A stretch of DNA of 64,000 bases from positions 1-64,000 of the forward strand of contig SJOL01008920.1 of NCBI GenBank assembly GCA_004794785.1, in the 5' to 3' direction. A program made the translations under genes and the position numbers. The stretch's first letter is position 1. Each line of letters opens with the position of its first letter. Source of the DNA: Opisthorchis felineus (Eukaryota; Platyhelminthes; Trematoda; Opisthorchiida; Opisthorchiidae). The notes below the pieces were generated by a model that did no database searches, had not been told where the DNA came from, and saw nothing but the letters and a program-made list of their open reading frames with translations. This document shows positions 1 through 12,800 of this stretch, one piece after another.

Positions 1-718
1 GGTCAACCGTTGGGCGATCGGAGTGTGCGGTTTTTGGGGCCGACCTTTCATAACCCGTCCTTCCTCAGGGGATGGCAGCGTCGCTGCTTCCATAAATATG
101 GTCATGCTTGTCGCCTGGGGGAACCGCCTTACTGCCTTCACACTCCTATCGCAGAGGACAGTACGACTTTACCTCCACACCGCCTCGTAATACGATTATT
201 GTCAGTACGGGGAATTGCTGTTCTTCGTCGGGCTGCTCCCCGTTGGCCTTCCTGGCATGGTTGAACCTTTAGGAACTGAGTTCTAGCCAGTATATCCCTC
301 AGGATCATTGCAGCACAGAAGCCCGACCACCACGACAAGGTAACAGCTTTGGGTCGGGTGAGAACGTCACCGGTATATGAAATCCACTTTATCTCACTAC
401 GTGAATCGGCAACGCTTCAGATACCGATCATTACACTTTTGAAGAACGGGATAGGTTTCCTTTGTAGGGTGTATCTAGGAAAAAGCCATCACACGGTGTC
501 ACACTATAGCTTTTCTCTAGAGGAAACACGTGGGACAAACTATGCCAATTCTTGAGTCAGTATTGTGTGAGGTCGCTTAGCAGCACAATATTCCAAGTGA
601 TCCTAATCCGTTTTTAATAATTCTCAAGCCTTAATGCCTTAAAACAACATGTGTTGTGATCGCCAAGGCTTTGGTTTTGATTTAATCCTGATTTTGTTTT
701 CATTTTGGTCTGGTTCAG
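1..718. other. Upstream BLTP2 intron or unrecognised repeat
   Basis: No exon or known element could be supported. Positions 10-345 are fairly GC-rich and hold overlapping ORFs on both strands, a pattern often given by old repeats; I suspect a dispersed repeat but cannot name it. Confidence 0.3.
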
Positions 719-803
719 GTCCTCATGGCGGAGCAAGTGAAATACGAACAAAACGTGACAGCCTTACATGATCAGCTTCAACAGTCGGGGCTACGGCTTA
801 CTG
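719..803 (+). CDS. BLTP2: BLTP2 exon 1 of the window (28 codons +1 nt)
   Basis: Acceptor tctggttcag, donor ctg|gtgagt. Reads [11 protein letters not shown] then an amphipathic, probably helical stretch. Ends in phase 1, which joins exactly to the next exon (G+AG = Glu). Homology of this short piece is not recognisable by itself; it is kept because phase, splice signals and strand agree with E2. Confidence 0.6.
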
Positions 804-3800
804 GTGAGTCATTTATCCTTTTTTGTATTGATGCTGATCTGTTATTTGGAGTGATCTTCTATTTCGTTCGTCTGTTTGCCGAGCTTGGCAATTAGCTTGA
901 AAACGCTTCACTATTCAAGAAGACGTCATCAGCGCGCCCAAACTGCACATGGGCGATATCTCCTCTATCGGTGACGACCAACAGAGCAACAGTCACATGA
1001 TCAACAACCTGCAAACTTACCCGAGCCTTCAATTTACTGAGTGACCTTCCGCATAGGCAATGATGAAAATGAACACTCATCATTTTGGTATTTGGGTTTT
1101 ACCATTGCCTCCGACGGATAAGGCAAATGAGATTCATCTTATCATCCAATGTATCTTTCCCAGACTCAAGGAATGTGTGTCGGATAAATAAAACCAACAT
1201 GCTCACGGAAGTTTTTGTATTCAAGGAGGCACTGACTCCGATCCTTAAGGTCGTGACGCGTAGAGAACGTTCGCAAAAATTAGGTTTCCTACCACTGGTG
1301 TCTGAGTCACATCCCGATGGCTCCATAAAATACATAATTGCGTGATTATAAGGCGTTGCTTTAACGTCCCACATCTCAGGTGCTCACTACGGCGGCGATG
1401 ATCTCAGTGTTTGGATGACGTTCAGAAGCCCCGAAAGTGGGCCCTGCAAGTTTGCACTGGTCCCTTTTTTATACCCAGGGCGGCGCTTCCACCTCTAAGG
1501 GCAACTGAAAGCCTGGATTAGTACCGTCGATTACTATATGGAGCAGTTAGATGTCAGCATAGCACGTGGTATTCGTGTGCACCTCGTCTCTGACTGCCGT
1601 TTGTGGAGGTCAGCATCTGTACGGAACATTTGTAAAGCCGGCGTACCTATGAATAGCGGTCAGTGGCAAATCGGTTCATAGTGTTATCCAGTTTCTATCC
1701 CATAGTCTAGTTTGGTAGACGACGTTGAGACCAGGAATCTCAAAATTGGTCCTTGCATCACTTAATATCACATCCCGTCTCATAGACCCACGAGTGTAAC
1801 TCTTTATTTGAAACATTGACTCATGTAATTGTGTTTATTTTACGTCTATTGGCTACGAAAACCTCCTTGAATCCACTCTTCCCAGAGGCTGAACGTATGG
1901 CTTGTTTCGCTCGATTGGAGGAGCAACGTCTGATCGAATACCGTACTCGTCACACTCAGTTCAAACAGGAATTTCCTTCCACAAACGAGCTGTTCACCTG
2001 GACATTGAATAACCTCCACCTCAAACTTCTCACCGACTACACGTTCACCACACCGGAGCAGATTGTGGACAAGATTCGTCAGTTAGATAGCTGTAGGTGA
2101 GTGTATATGCTGGTAGGCTTTCTTAGTGGACAATCGTATGTCATTCTCCGCTATGTCCACTTCAATGCACTGGTTACCGTCTTGACACTATGAATGAGAA
2201 TACATGCGTATGGAATTTTAGTACTCTTCGACATGGTGGAATCTGTCATTGGCAAAATTAAACTCTATGACTGCTAATGCTCCAGATCCAAGTGAGAAGA
2301 TTATTTAGCGAGATCTTTCCTAGGATTGATTGCCGTCGGAAAGGGTTTTATATGGTCTCCTCTTGAGAAGTCTCACAGTAGGTTATAGTCGACAAGGATA
2401 GTGACTGGGCTTCTTTTCCGGGGGGAGGGGGGTAATATATGTCAGGTGTAGATCACTTGTCGACATCTCACTATAAGCAGTTTGCCAACAATGCACTCTA
2501 GATTGGTTTAGGGTCGATGCACAGACTTTTCAGCTCCTGTGTCTCTTTGAAACTTCAAGAGGAACAGCTTGAGTTTTCTCTGTCGGTCTACTCATGTGGA
2601 CAGCCGCATAAGCCCTGATTGCACAATAACAAATGAAGTCAATGCACGCCTTATCAGGATGCCTGCAACGTGTGCTTACTTGTGTCATCTGGTGCATATT
2701 TTACTGAGGTCAAATGGCCATGTATGCAATCATGGTAGGGTCGGTCTTAATTCTGGGTTACGAAACTTGGCCCTATTCGATCTTCTAACGTCACGAATAT
2801 CCGGCGATAGCTGACTTCAACAACGAAATGGTACCTGGGCGTGTACTGGGCCAGAATAACCTGAGCGGAATATTGAGCATATACAGTTAAGGTGTCTGGC
2901 AGATGTGCTCAGCCACTGTCTATGAAATAATGCATTATTATTAGCCCGAACTCTTATTTGAAAAGGGTTCGCGGGGTACCGATCATGAAAGAGCAGGGCG
3001 AAACGAAGGTGGCTACTGTCAGAGTGTGATTTTGGGTCTTCGAATCTTTCTCTGTTGGGCCCACGTGATTTCTCTTGCACGTGGCTGAAAACCCTATGGG
3101 ACATGGTATGTAGCGGTTTGTTGTCGATGATGCTGATAGTGTGATCTATTGGTCGATTGTTTTGGTCATTTTTGTCCCACGATACCCTGTTTTTGTTGTT
3201 GTCCACCCAGTTTGTTATGAACATATTCGCGTTCTATTATTTTAGCCCATGGCCAGATCTGTTGGCATCTGATTTCTGTACTTTGTGGTGCCGCGTAATA
3301 AGTCTGAATGTGGACAGCTGGCGTTTTCAACTGCGAGACTATCCGAAGCCGTGGCTAGAGATGACCGATTTGTTCCTATGGGGTCCACTTGCCGGGGCTG
3401 AGCGATGTGCCGATTGGCAAGGTTAGTTTTCTCCCTTGCTGGAACTACTGAGGTTTCCGATCCCGTTATGTCATTTTGCCTGCATTTTACGCGGGAGATT
3501 TTTAAATGGCACATGAACTGCAGGAATTATACGAAACTGTTACCGTCTAGTTTTTTGTCGGCTCTCGTATCGTAGCGACTATTACGAACGTGCGGTGATT
3601 AGAACCTCTACAGTTTTTTTTACGCTGAGGCGTATGCAGCCCGTAAGTGATTTGTCCCATTGGTTTGAGCGTTTGTTTTCTGTTCATTTATTTCATCATG
3701 TTGAGCACCCTTACTCATCGTGTTTTGCGTGTGCAGGCGCCACTGCACTTACAAATGGTCCTTTGGGTAAGATGGTTAGGTGGAGTGGCTCAGTGGTTAG

Positions 3801-6800
3801 ATCGCGAATTTACTAACCGGAAGGTCCGTGGTTCGAACCCAACCTCTGCCTCCCGACTTCCCCTGTCTAGGCTTGGGCAACCTGGCAGTATCCCAGCCTT
3901 CGTGCTTCCTTCTGGTGGCATGACAGTTAGGCACCGAAAGGGTGCTACAACTGAACGATTTTATTTTATTTTTGGGGTTATTTAAATGCGGTGCAACTTC
4001 TTCTATTGCTTCATCGACTATATTGAGAAGTCAGACGGACAAGTCCACACAGAAGTATGGAAACCTAGTCTTGAGTTCTAGTCCTACAAGTGTCGCGCGA
4101 TAAGCAAGCAGTAAGTGTCTTGAAGCTCTGCCACACGATTGCGAAGTTAAAGATCACCGGTGACAATGGACAGCCTTGTCATAGATCGGACACAATATCG
4201 AACTCATCGGTTTCCTCACTGCATACTCAGGTGTGAGCCCGCCTCATCAGGATTCACGAACTTTGTGACCGCATCACCGGGTAGAAATATTGCCCACAGC
4301 TGACAAAACATGCTGTGTCAGGTTTTTGAAATTTTTTCTCTTTTCTAACTTAAGGCCTAGGGCAAATATCTGGTCCAACCTACCTATTCGAAGACGGAAA
4401 CTACCTTGATGTGGTCTTGTGCATTTTTGTCCTTGCTTTGGAGCAACGCCGCAGTAAAGAGACACAAATACTTGAGACCAACTGTCGACCATACCAATTC
4501 TACGTCATTTAGGGAAGACAGATTTGTCGTTATTTTTGGGACTTACAATATTATTGAAGCACACCAATCCCAAAGAATCTCGAGCGGTGCTGATGAACAA
4601 GATTTTTAGATTTCAGCTGGGATGTTGGGGGATTTTTCCACTATATAGTTGTTTGATAACCACGGTCATCTGCTTGCTCGACTCTTCGCAGTTTCTGTCA
4701 TACGGTGTTGAGGTTGTGTTTGCGTTGACGGATAATTAGGTCGTTGCTTGAAGTATTTCACCCAAAGTTGCATTTTCTCGTCATGGCTGCTTATAAAATC
4801 TCCCTGTCTCGGGGAGAACGTTGTTGAGACTGGAATTTGCCTAAAATCGTTTGTATGAGACTATGAAGTCGGTTGAAATCTACCACACGTAATGTGGGCC
4901 CAATGCTCGATGCTCTGTCCGACCAACATGACATACGATCCCTCCTGACCGACCATGTGGCCTGTCTACTTAGCAAGCAGTAGTCAGCTAATTCAGTGAG
5001 GCGTGCTTCTGTTGTTTTTTGATATAAAATATGGCGTCCGGAGATATCCATTCTTTATGATCTTGTCGCACGTAGCCTAGCTGATCCTCAGTCGAGGTTT
5101 TCAACTCACCTTGGCTGGGAACACTGGCGTTTACTCTGGCGGCCGTAGCTCCTGAAGTCGTTCTCCGGTTGAGAGGAGTACACTTTTTGTCTAGCAGTGT
5201 GATGAAATTCGGGCTTGGCACGAACAACCATATGATCTGACCTCCTCTGTATCTAGTCTCGGCGCTTCCCTAAAAGCTGCAGTGTCCAATTGTTGATGTC
5301 CATTGTGTTCGCACCAAAATATGGTCTGTTTGAGTGGCTACGTAACCGTTGTTCGAGTTTCACCTCACTGAATGTTTCTTTGGTTGCTGGACGTGACAAC
5401 GAGTTTTGTAATGGTCGCGAAGTTAGTGAGCACGACACATTTTCCACAGTGTTAATCGAAACCAAACCATTCAAATACACGTCTCATTTGCCCTTTCGAG
5501 CGTTCTTTTTATTTGCTATTTTCAGGACATCTCGTCTTGATGACTTATTGACAAGCGGTTTTGGTTGTTCGTAGGACTGATCATCGAGTGTAGAGTCTGA
5601 TGCCTACGTTTGAGCATATATTGCAATCAATATCAGGTTCACGGGACTACCTCTAAAACCAACCACTACGAGCTTTGAATTTACCCGTTTCTACACAACG
5701 AGTATATCATTTGTACGGCTGCTCAGTGTAAGAGCAACGCCGCTGTTAAAGAGCCAGTAATAAGTGTTTGTTTCGGACACCTGAATTTGTCAGGTACCGG
5801 ATTTAAGTAGTCGGGTTTCTGAACTGTATTCATAGAGATTATGCATGCTGATACTCTAACTGGAGGGATTGGGAAGAGTACGAACGTTTGAGTAGTTTTT
5901 ATCTCTGTCTGTTTATTTATTGTGTTGAGAATCCTATCATGTACTACTCCAGCCTCTTGGCCAGAGCGGAGTGAACCACCTTGGGGGATGCTGTACTATG
6001 AGTAGAATTTCTTGTGTGGGACATCTTCATTGAAGTTTAATGGGGATTTGCTACTGGTTGCGTCCAAAGCGATATCCGGTTCTTATTCGAAAGTGCACAC
6101 CAAAGTGCGATCTTGATGGCAGCAGGAAACGGGCTGAGGATATTTGTGAAGCCCATCATCGTGGCCGTTAGAATACGGGAGTGATATCTTGTGCTCAGTT
6201 CATCGGAATTGATGTCTTTTCTCCACGTTTTTGGTAATGAAGCGTTTGGAGGTGCAAATTGATCTGTACTCTTGCTAAACATATTTCGTGTGGTGGGTTA
6301 ATGATTATCTTGTCTTGTCACTAAATCGGTTATGGTTTTTTGCTTCGTTTTAGACTTTTCTGGGTAAATGTGTTTGAGCGCGGTATCCGTAATGCGACAA
6401 ACGGAAACGGGGTATCGCCTTTCCATGCAGTGCACATAATAAGCCCTAATAGAAAAGGCTGCAGGCATTTCAACAGCTGTTGTTTTAAGTTAATCAGCTT
6501 CATGGTGTCCGAGTTAGCCTCGGTGTCATCCTACGTTTGTTTGATGACGACTTGTCTAATGTGAGACCGTGAAAACGACCTGTGCTGTGAGAGACCAGCA
6601 CATCAGGCGGTAGACTTAGTACGCTTTTTGTTATGCTGCTAGAGCGAGAGTAAAACAATACAGTAGACAATGAATGGGATTCTGAAGTTTCGTGGCAACG
6701 TTACGGAACACGAGTAACTCGAACTCGATGCTTGTTTAACTTCTTTTCAGAGGTATCCTCTGTGCTACTGGTGGTTTTCGCTCGTTGGTGATACAACTCG

Positions 6801-9800
6801 GTTTCCCAACTTGTTGAACAAACTCGTCCTGTCTGTGTGCGGTGGCTGGTTCGTTTTGGCGTCCATGTAGCTTTGGTGACCGACTTTTGATTTTTCTCTC
6901 CGTAACTTAGACGACGTCATCATATGTGGTTTCGGGTCACATGGTAAACTTGTCTGCAAGTAATTAAATTCAAACGCATCGTAGTCCTGCCGCGTTTGTT
7001 CGTTCTGTGCGAATCCAGCAAAATGCGAGATGATTCCACCAGTTTCCCCCAGTGACAACCTACTCATCGTCATCTACTATTTGTTTCAGGCCAAAGGACC
7101 GTTCAGGTGATACCCGGCAATCCTTGGCCTGAGTACACCGTGGCCCGAAGCTGTTGGCCGTTGAAGTTCTATTACGATTTTACCGCAGGTAGGTTCTTCG
7201 ATCCAGTCGGCAGTCACAAGTTTTCTCCTTTTATCCGTCGCGAAAACCTTCGGTTGTTGCTTTACCTCGGAGACTTGTCAGCTTGATATTATCCCTAACA
7301 TTTATTTAGATCGGTGCAGCAGAGGGTACTTCATTCAAGGAAACCTAGGGATGGACAAAATCTGACAGGACAGAAGGGAATGGAAGATGTTACGAAAAGT
7401 CTGGGTGATGAGGCATGCGAGTAGTATGTGGTTTTCTCGTAACTCCGCCTTGATCTAATGGAAGATGGGATTTATTACGGAATTTGTGGAACTGCTTTGC
7501 CGTTTTCGTTTAAAATTGCGCGATAGTCAATGAATATCCAGGAGAGTTCAAAAAGACGCGTTCAAGAAGAAGACGGATATTCAGTTTTTTTAAAAACAAG
7601 GTGCATATGAGAGTTGACTTTCCTGTCCAATAGTCTGTCACTGTTTGGTTGGTGTTTTCTACTAAACAACTCTGCGGCGAAGGGCTTTCCTCCTTACATG
7701 GGTAGTGTTAATGCTGTTCACCTTCCAGGATAGGCCCACGTAACCGTCCCTGTGCTTGGCTAGAGACACCGAAAGAAATGTCGACTGACCGATGTCAGTA
7801 GCCTTCCTGCTGTCAGTTTCTATCCAGATTGTCTGTATTGGAGGTGTAGGCACTTCGGATTGCTGTGGTTTGCTATTCTCCCCCTGTCCCATTTTTTCTT
7901 CTTTCCATTTTGAGACTTTATTCAGATGATCTGATGTGGTCGCGCCAGTTTTCTTCTCTGGTATTACTGCTAATGGCGATGACGATGTGATTGGTGCTAT
8001 TTATCGGTCGGCGTAAACAACTGTTGTGATGTTTAACTTCTGTGAACCGGGACCACACGTATCGTTATTGTTTCTCAATGCCTGAACGTAATTTGGCACG
8101 GCAACCCTCCATAAACCACTTTGGATCACATGTTATTTCATTGTCCAACCATCGGTGTCATCGGAGGTCTAGTGAATCTGGTTCACTTCAACTGCACTGG
8201 TTGTAGCGCTTGTGGAGCTTCGTTGCGATTCCCACTGGGTTAATCAGGTGCACACGGATGGCAGTGCTTGTCGATTGCTTTTATGCCCCTGCCCAAGATC
8301 CCCAGCTTATAACTTATTTCATCCCAGCTCTTCACCGTGTCCCGTTTATTTTGACCGAACATAGACTTGAAAACAATCCACATGTGTTATGGATCCAACT
8401 GGGAGCCAACCTTGGCCTGGCTGAGTCAACGTCTGGAGGATATTTTCCCCCGTCCATGGGATATGTCTGTACCTCGACTAGCCTGGTGGGACCGAGTGCG
8501 TCATCTGCTACATGGTCGTCTCTATATCGTGTCTGAGTCGATGCACTGGCTTTGTGCTACCAGTCTCAACCCGTACAATGCGACCGAGTTTTTCACCTGG
8601 CAATGGTCACAATCGACGGTATGTTGGGAGACAGGTAAGTTGGTAGCTCGGTTGTCAACTCTGCGTGAAGTTTTCTTGACTATCTGTACCTTATGTGCTT
8701 AGTGGTCCCTGTCGATACTGCATCCGTAAGGGTTTTATAAAAATTAATCCATGGTCATATTGATGCATTATGGATAGGGGGATAGCTGCTGCTCTTCTCA
8801 CCATACCTATTGAATTGTGGCAGAGATTCATCATAGGGACTCTCACTTCTTTAGGTGAACGTTGTGTGCGAGTGAAATCAAACGGAAAAACTAATCGGCC
8901 GTCCTGTTGGTCTACTCAGCAATTTCCATAACATTAGGTCAAATCTGTCGGATTTGGCATCCTTTCAGCGCTTCCGGAGAACATACTTGTAGTGATCCTT
9001 GGACGTGGCTGTGGGATCTGAGGAAGTTGAGTCCACATCGCTCTCGTTTGAACCGTCCTCCCCCTTGTTGATCAGTTGACTGTTGATCTGTTCACCGAGC
9101 CTGGAAAGCAGAGCAGATCAATAGCCACCTGATCAACAGGCAGTGAACGCGCTCGAAGTACCAGTGTTTCGGTGCATTCTCAACTGCCTCCAGTGCTGGC
9201 CTGATTATTCGGGTTAGTCCACCACCATGCAGGTAGTCTGTTTAGAGACCATTGATAACACATTTCCGTCGCCATTCCAATAGTCGAGCCTCCACTGACT
9301 AACGTCTGAACAGGTAAACGTCCATGGGTATTTGGCGATGTTATTGTTTTATTGGACGCATCGAACGACGACCCAATCATTTTTTTTTTGGCTGTGACGG
9401 CCGATTGACCCATCAGTCAGGACTTCCTCGAGCTCAACAGACGCTCGAGACCTTCCGGATAGTTTCGTTAGATTACTTAGAGGAATTACATCCTGTAGTG
9501 TTCTCTAGAGTCCTGCATCTCTTCAAACTAGCGAACTCTGAGCTTGACTTATGCCTTCTACGCCATGTTCCTATCTGGGTTGGTCAGAGGCATTGCGCGA
9601 CGTCGTAGCCTGTAAGTTGTATAGAGCGGACGCCAAGTGAACAGATGTGGAAATAATGAAACACGCATCACGATATATAGATTCACACTTTCCGCTTTCA
9701 CGTGCTAAGGAATCACAGCAATAAAACGTGGTTGCTTAATTGTCATACTGCCCGACTAACTCCAAACAGAGTGAAGCTCGTTGCTTTTGGATCAAGTGAC

Positions 9801-12800
9801 TGTTGATCTGTTCGCTGAGCTCGGAATTTCGCTTGCAAACGTTCCGTCAACAATCCTGGGGGCATCATCAGTGCTCGCATGATGCCCCTACATTTGGTGA
9901 CGAAACGTTTACAAGTGAATTGCCACCTCGGCCAATAGATCAACAACCACCTGATCCACAACCAGTTAACCAACCCGAACTTCCAAATATTTCGATATAT
10001 TGCCAGAGTGAAAATCACTGCAGGCTCTCCGCGTTCCGTATCGCTCTTCTCATGGTACGTACAAAGGAAGACCTCGACATCTTGATTACCTAACAATTCT
10101 GAAGCACCTTTCACTTGGTCAGAACGAGAAAATTATTCGAATCTCGCGGTAAGGCCAACTTAGGTTCAGACTTTGCTAAAGCTATCCAGGCTTTTCTGTG
10201 GAACTGTTAAGTCAGCTTTTCGACGCCGATAGGCTTTAAACATCTGTCACGCTATTTCGTGGACAGCCGATTTCTTCATCCTTCGTTTATTCCACCCCAA
10301 TCCGTACTGTAGGACATTTCCGTTTGGGCGGTGATGTGGACATTCTGTATCGTACAGCCTCGAAGTATGATGGAGTTTGCCATCTTTTTCATCTTCCGGG
10401 TATGGAAATGAAGTGAGTTCGTTGTTCAACGTTGAGAAATCGATCGGTTAATTTCCAACCTGGCAGTTTTCCGCTTATATTTCACTTTTTTCTGAATGCA
10501 GTTTCTGAGAGTTCCGATTTCACCTCACCAGGTTTCTCCCATGCATTCGCCAAGAGCACTGCTTCTACTTGACGGACCGCATTACTCATAAGCTTACTGA
10601 AAACTCTTGGATGGCCCACTACCGGTTTTGCCCTTCTTGCGGCTCATGAGTTTGCATCAACTTTATGTTATACTTGAACACGTTTACACGCAACTGGTAG
10701 AGTACACTTACAAACCAATTTGGTCTTAACTAGAGACTCAGCCGAATCCCAGCCGAACATCGCGTTTATGATATTCTTCAACCGGATGTGAAACCTACCT
10801 CATATTTCAGTATTCAAGATATCGCGGTACACTGTCCAGGAAAAGCATACTGCTCACAGGGTTGCTAAAAACTTTTCGACAGTCCACGACCGGTCTGGCC
10901 TTTTTGGGGACTCATCAGGTAGATGCACTCTCTCAGTTTCCAACCGAAATGCTAGGAGGTCTTAGTGCAGCACATTCAGTTGAAGAATATCATGAACGAG
11001 AGATTCAGCTTGGATTCTGTTGAATTTTCCGTAAACACCAAATTAATTTGTAAATGCGGTTATTTCGCCAACTGCTTCTGCTCCATTTTTACGTCCCCTT
11101 TTTCGGTCATGATTTGTGTTCTCTCTCAGTATCACGAATAGGATTGGATAACATCCGTTTTTTTTTCAGTATCCCTCTGCTTCCCCAATTCTCAAGACGT
11201 TTCTGTCCACCACTTCTCTCAATCATTCCCGGATTAATCGTCTCATCGAGGTTGTTAGTGCTGCATGAATGCATGGGTTTTAATCAGTGTTGGGGTCCAA
11301 CCTGAGTTGAGTGTCGGTTTTGTTTTTGGACGTACGCTTTCGAGGGCTGAGTCCATTGCAGTCGTCATATCTCGTCGTTCATTTGGTTGACCGGTTTGGT
11401 ACACACGCGAGAGGACACTGTTTAACCGTCGTTGGTAGTAGGCTCATTTTTTCGGTTGTGCCTTTGACCCACAGCGTTGTGTTAGTGACTTTTTTCACTG
11501 GTGCACTCACCCGTGAACCGTGAGACGAAAAAAGAATCGTTCAGCTGTAACACCCTTCCGGTGTCTAGCTGCCACGCCACCCGAAAGAAGCGCGAGGGCT
11601 GGGATTCTGCCAGTTTGCCCAAGCCTAGACAGGGGAAGTCGAGACGAACCAAGGTATAGTTTATCTGCACGAGCGTTCAAGACTGGACTTCGGTCTTGGA
11701 CAAACGATCGTTAACGACAGCTAATCGCTATGTGATCGGCTTGAGTGTTCGGTTAGCTGCGTTTCGGAGGACGCGGGGTGATATGATGTGGCAAGCCGTG
11801 TCGGAAATTCGTACTTTTTTAGCAGTTGCGTGAAACGATCACCGCTTATGGTCCTATGAGCATCCGTGCCAAATCTACTGGTAAGACAGTGTTATGTTCA
11901 CCAATTCTCTCAACTTGGGTGTTCATATAGCTGATATCCGTGTACTTGATAAGATATCGGTAAAAATCACCTTCGACCGCCCCAATGCTGCAATTGGCTA
12001 GGATAATGGTTGACAGTATGAACAAGTTACAGGTCCTCCGCTGCTGGCTGTTTATTCTGATAGATCCGTCCGGTCTACCTGCACAGTGTGGGGGAATTTT
12101 GGCGGAGCATTTTCGGTTCTCATACTCAACGCGATTCGCACATTACTGAAACCACGGGTCGGTCATATTGGATTAGCTTAAATCCGGCGAGTAAATGTGG
12201 GGCAAACAAATTCGGTTGGAACTGTGTTTTCAAGCCTTTTATTCGTGTTTTGGAGACAGCGTACGTCATTATTCAGTCAGGAACGTATAGGTAAGGGAGG
12301 CTTGTTGACGGGTCTGAAGTCGAATGCGGAAATCAAACGCTGCTAATTTGGAAGGATTCTTTTGAGTGAGAAGCGCTTGGTTAGTTCCTGCTTTTTTGGT
12401 CAGATCACCATTGTTGGAACCAATGTAGAACACGTTGATAAGAGGCATAATTTGAGTTTTGCTCCTACGCTGTGGGCGGATGCTACTCGTCGTTGCCTGG
12501 GCCATAGAACAGAGTTGTTTCAGGTACCCTACCTCGAGGCTTTCATTCAAAACTCCCATCCGTAAGATGGTGGAGCGACGTAGGGTTTCATTATGGGCAT
12601 TGCTCGTGGTACTTAGATCAACCAAGACAACGACTGTTAAGATTTTCTTGGATGACTCTCCCAGGACCAATGACACAATTTTGGCGCACCTGCCAGTAGG
12701 CAGTGGATTGAGCTAACCGCAGGCCGTGAGGAGTAGGGCACGGGGGCCTTACTCTTGATGCTACTTCGTATAGCACCTTTTTTAACACTACCGAACTCTG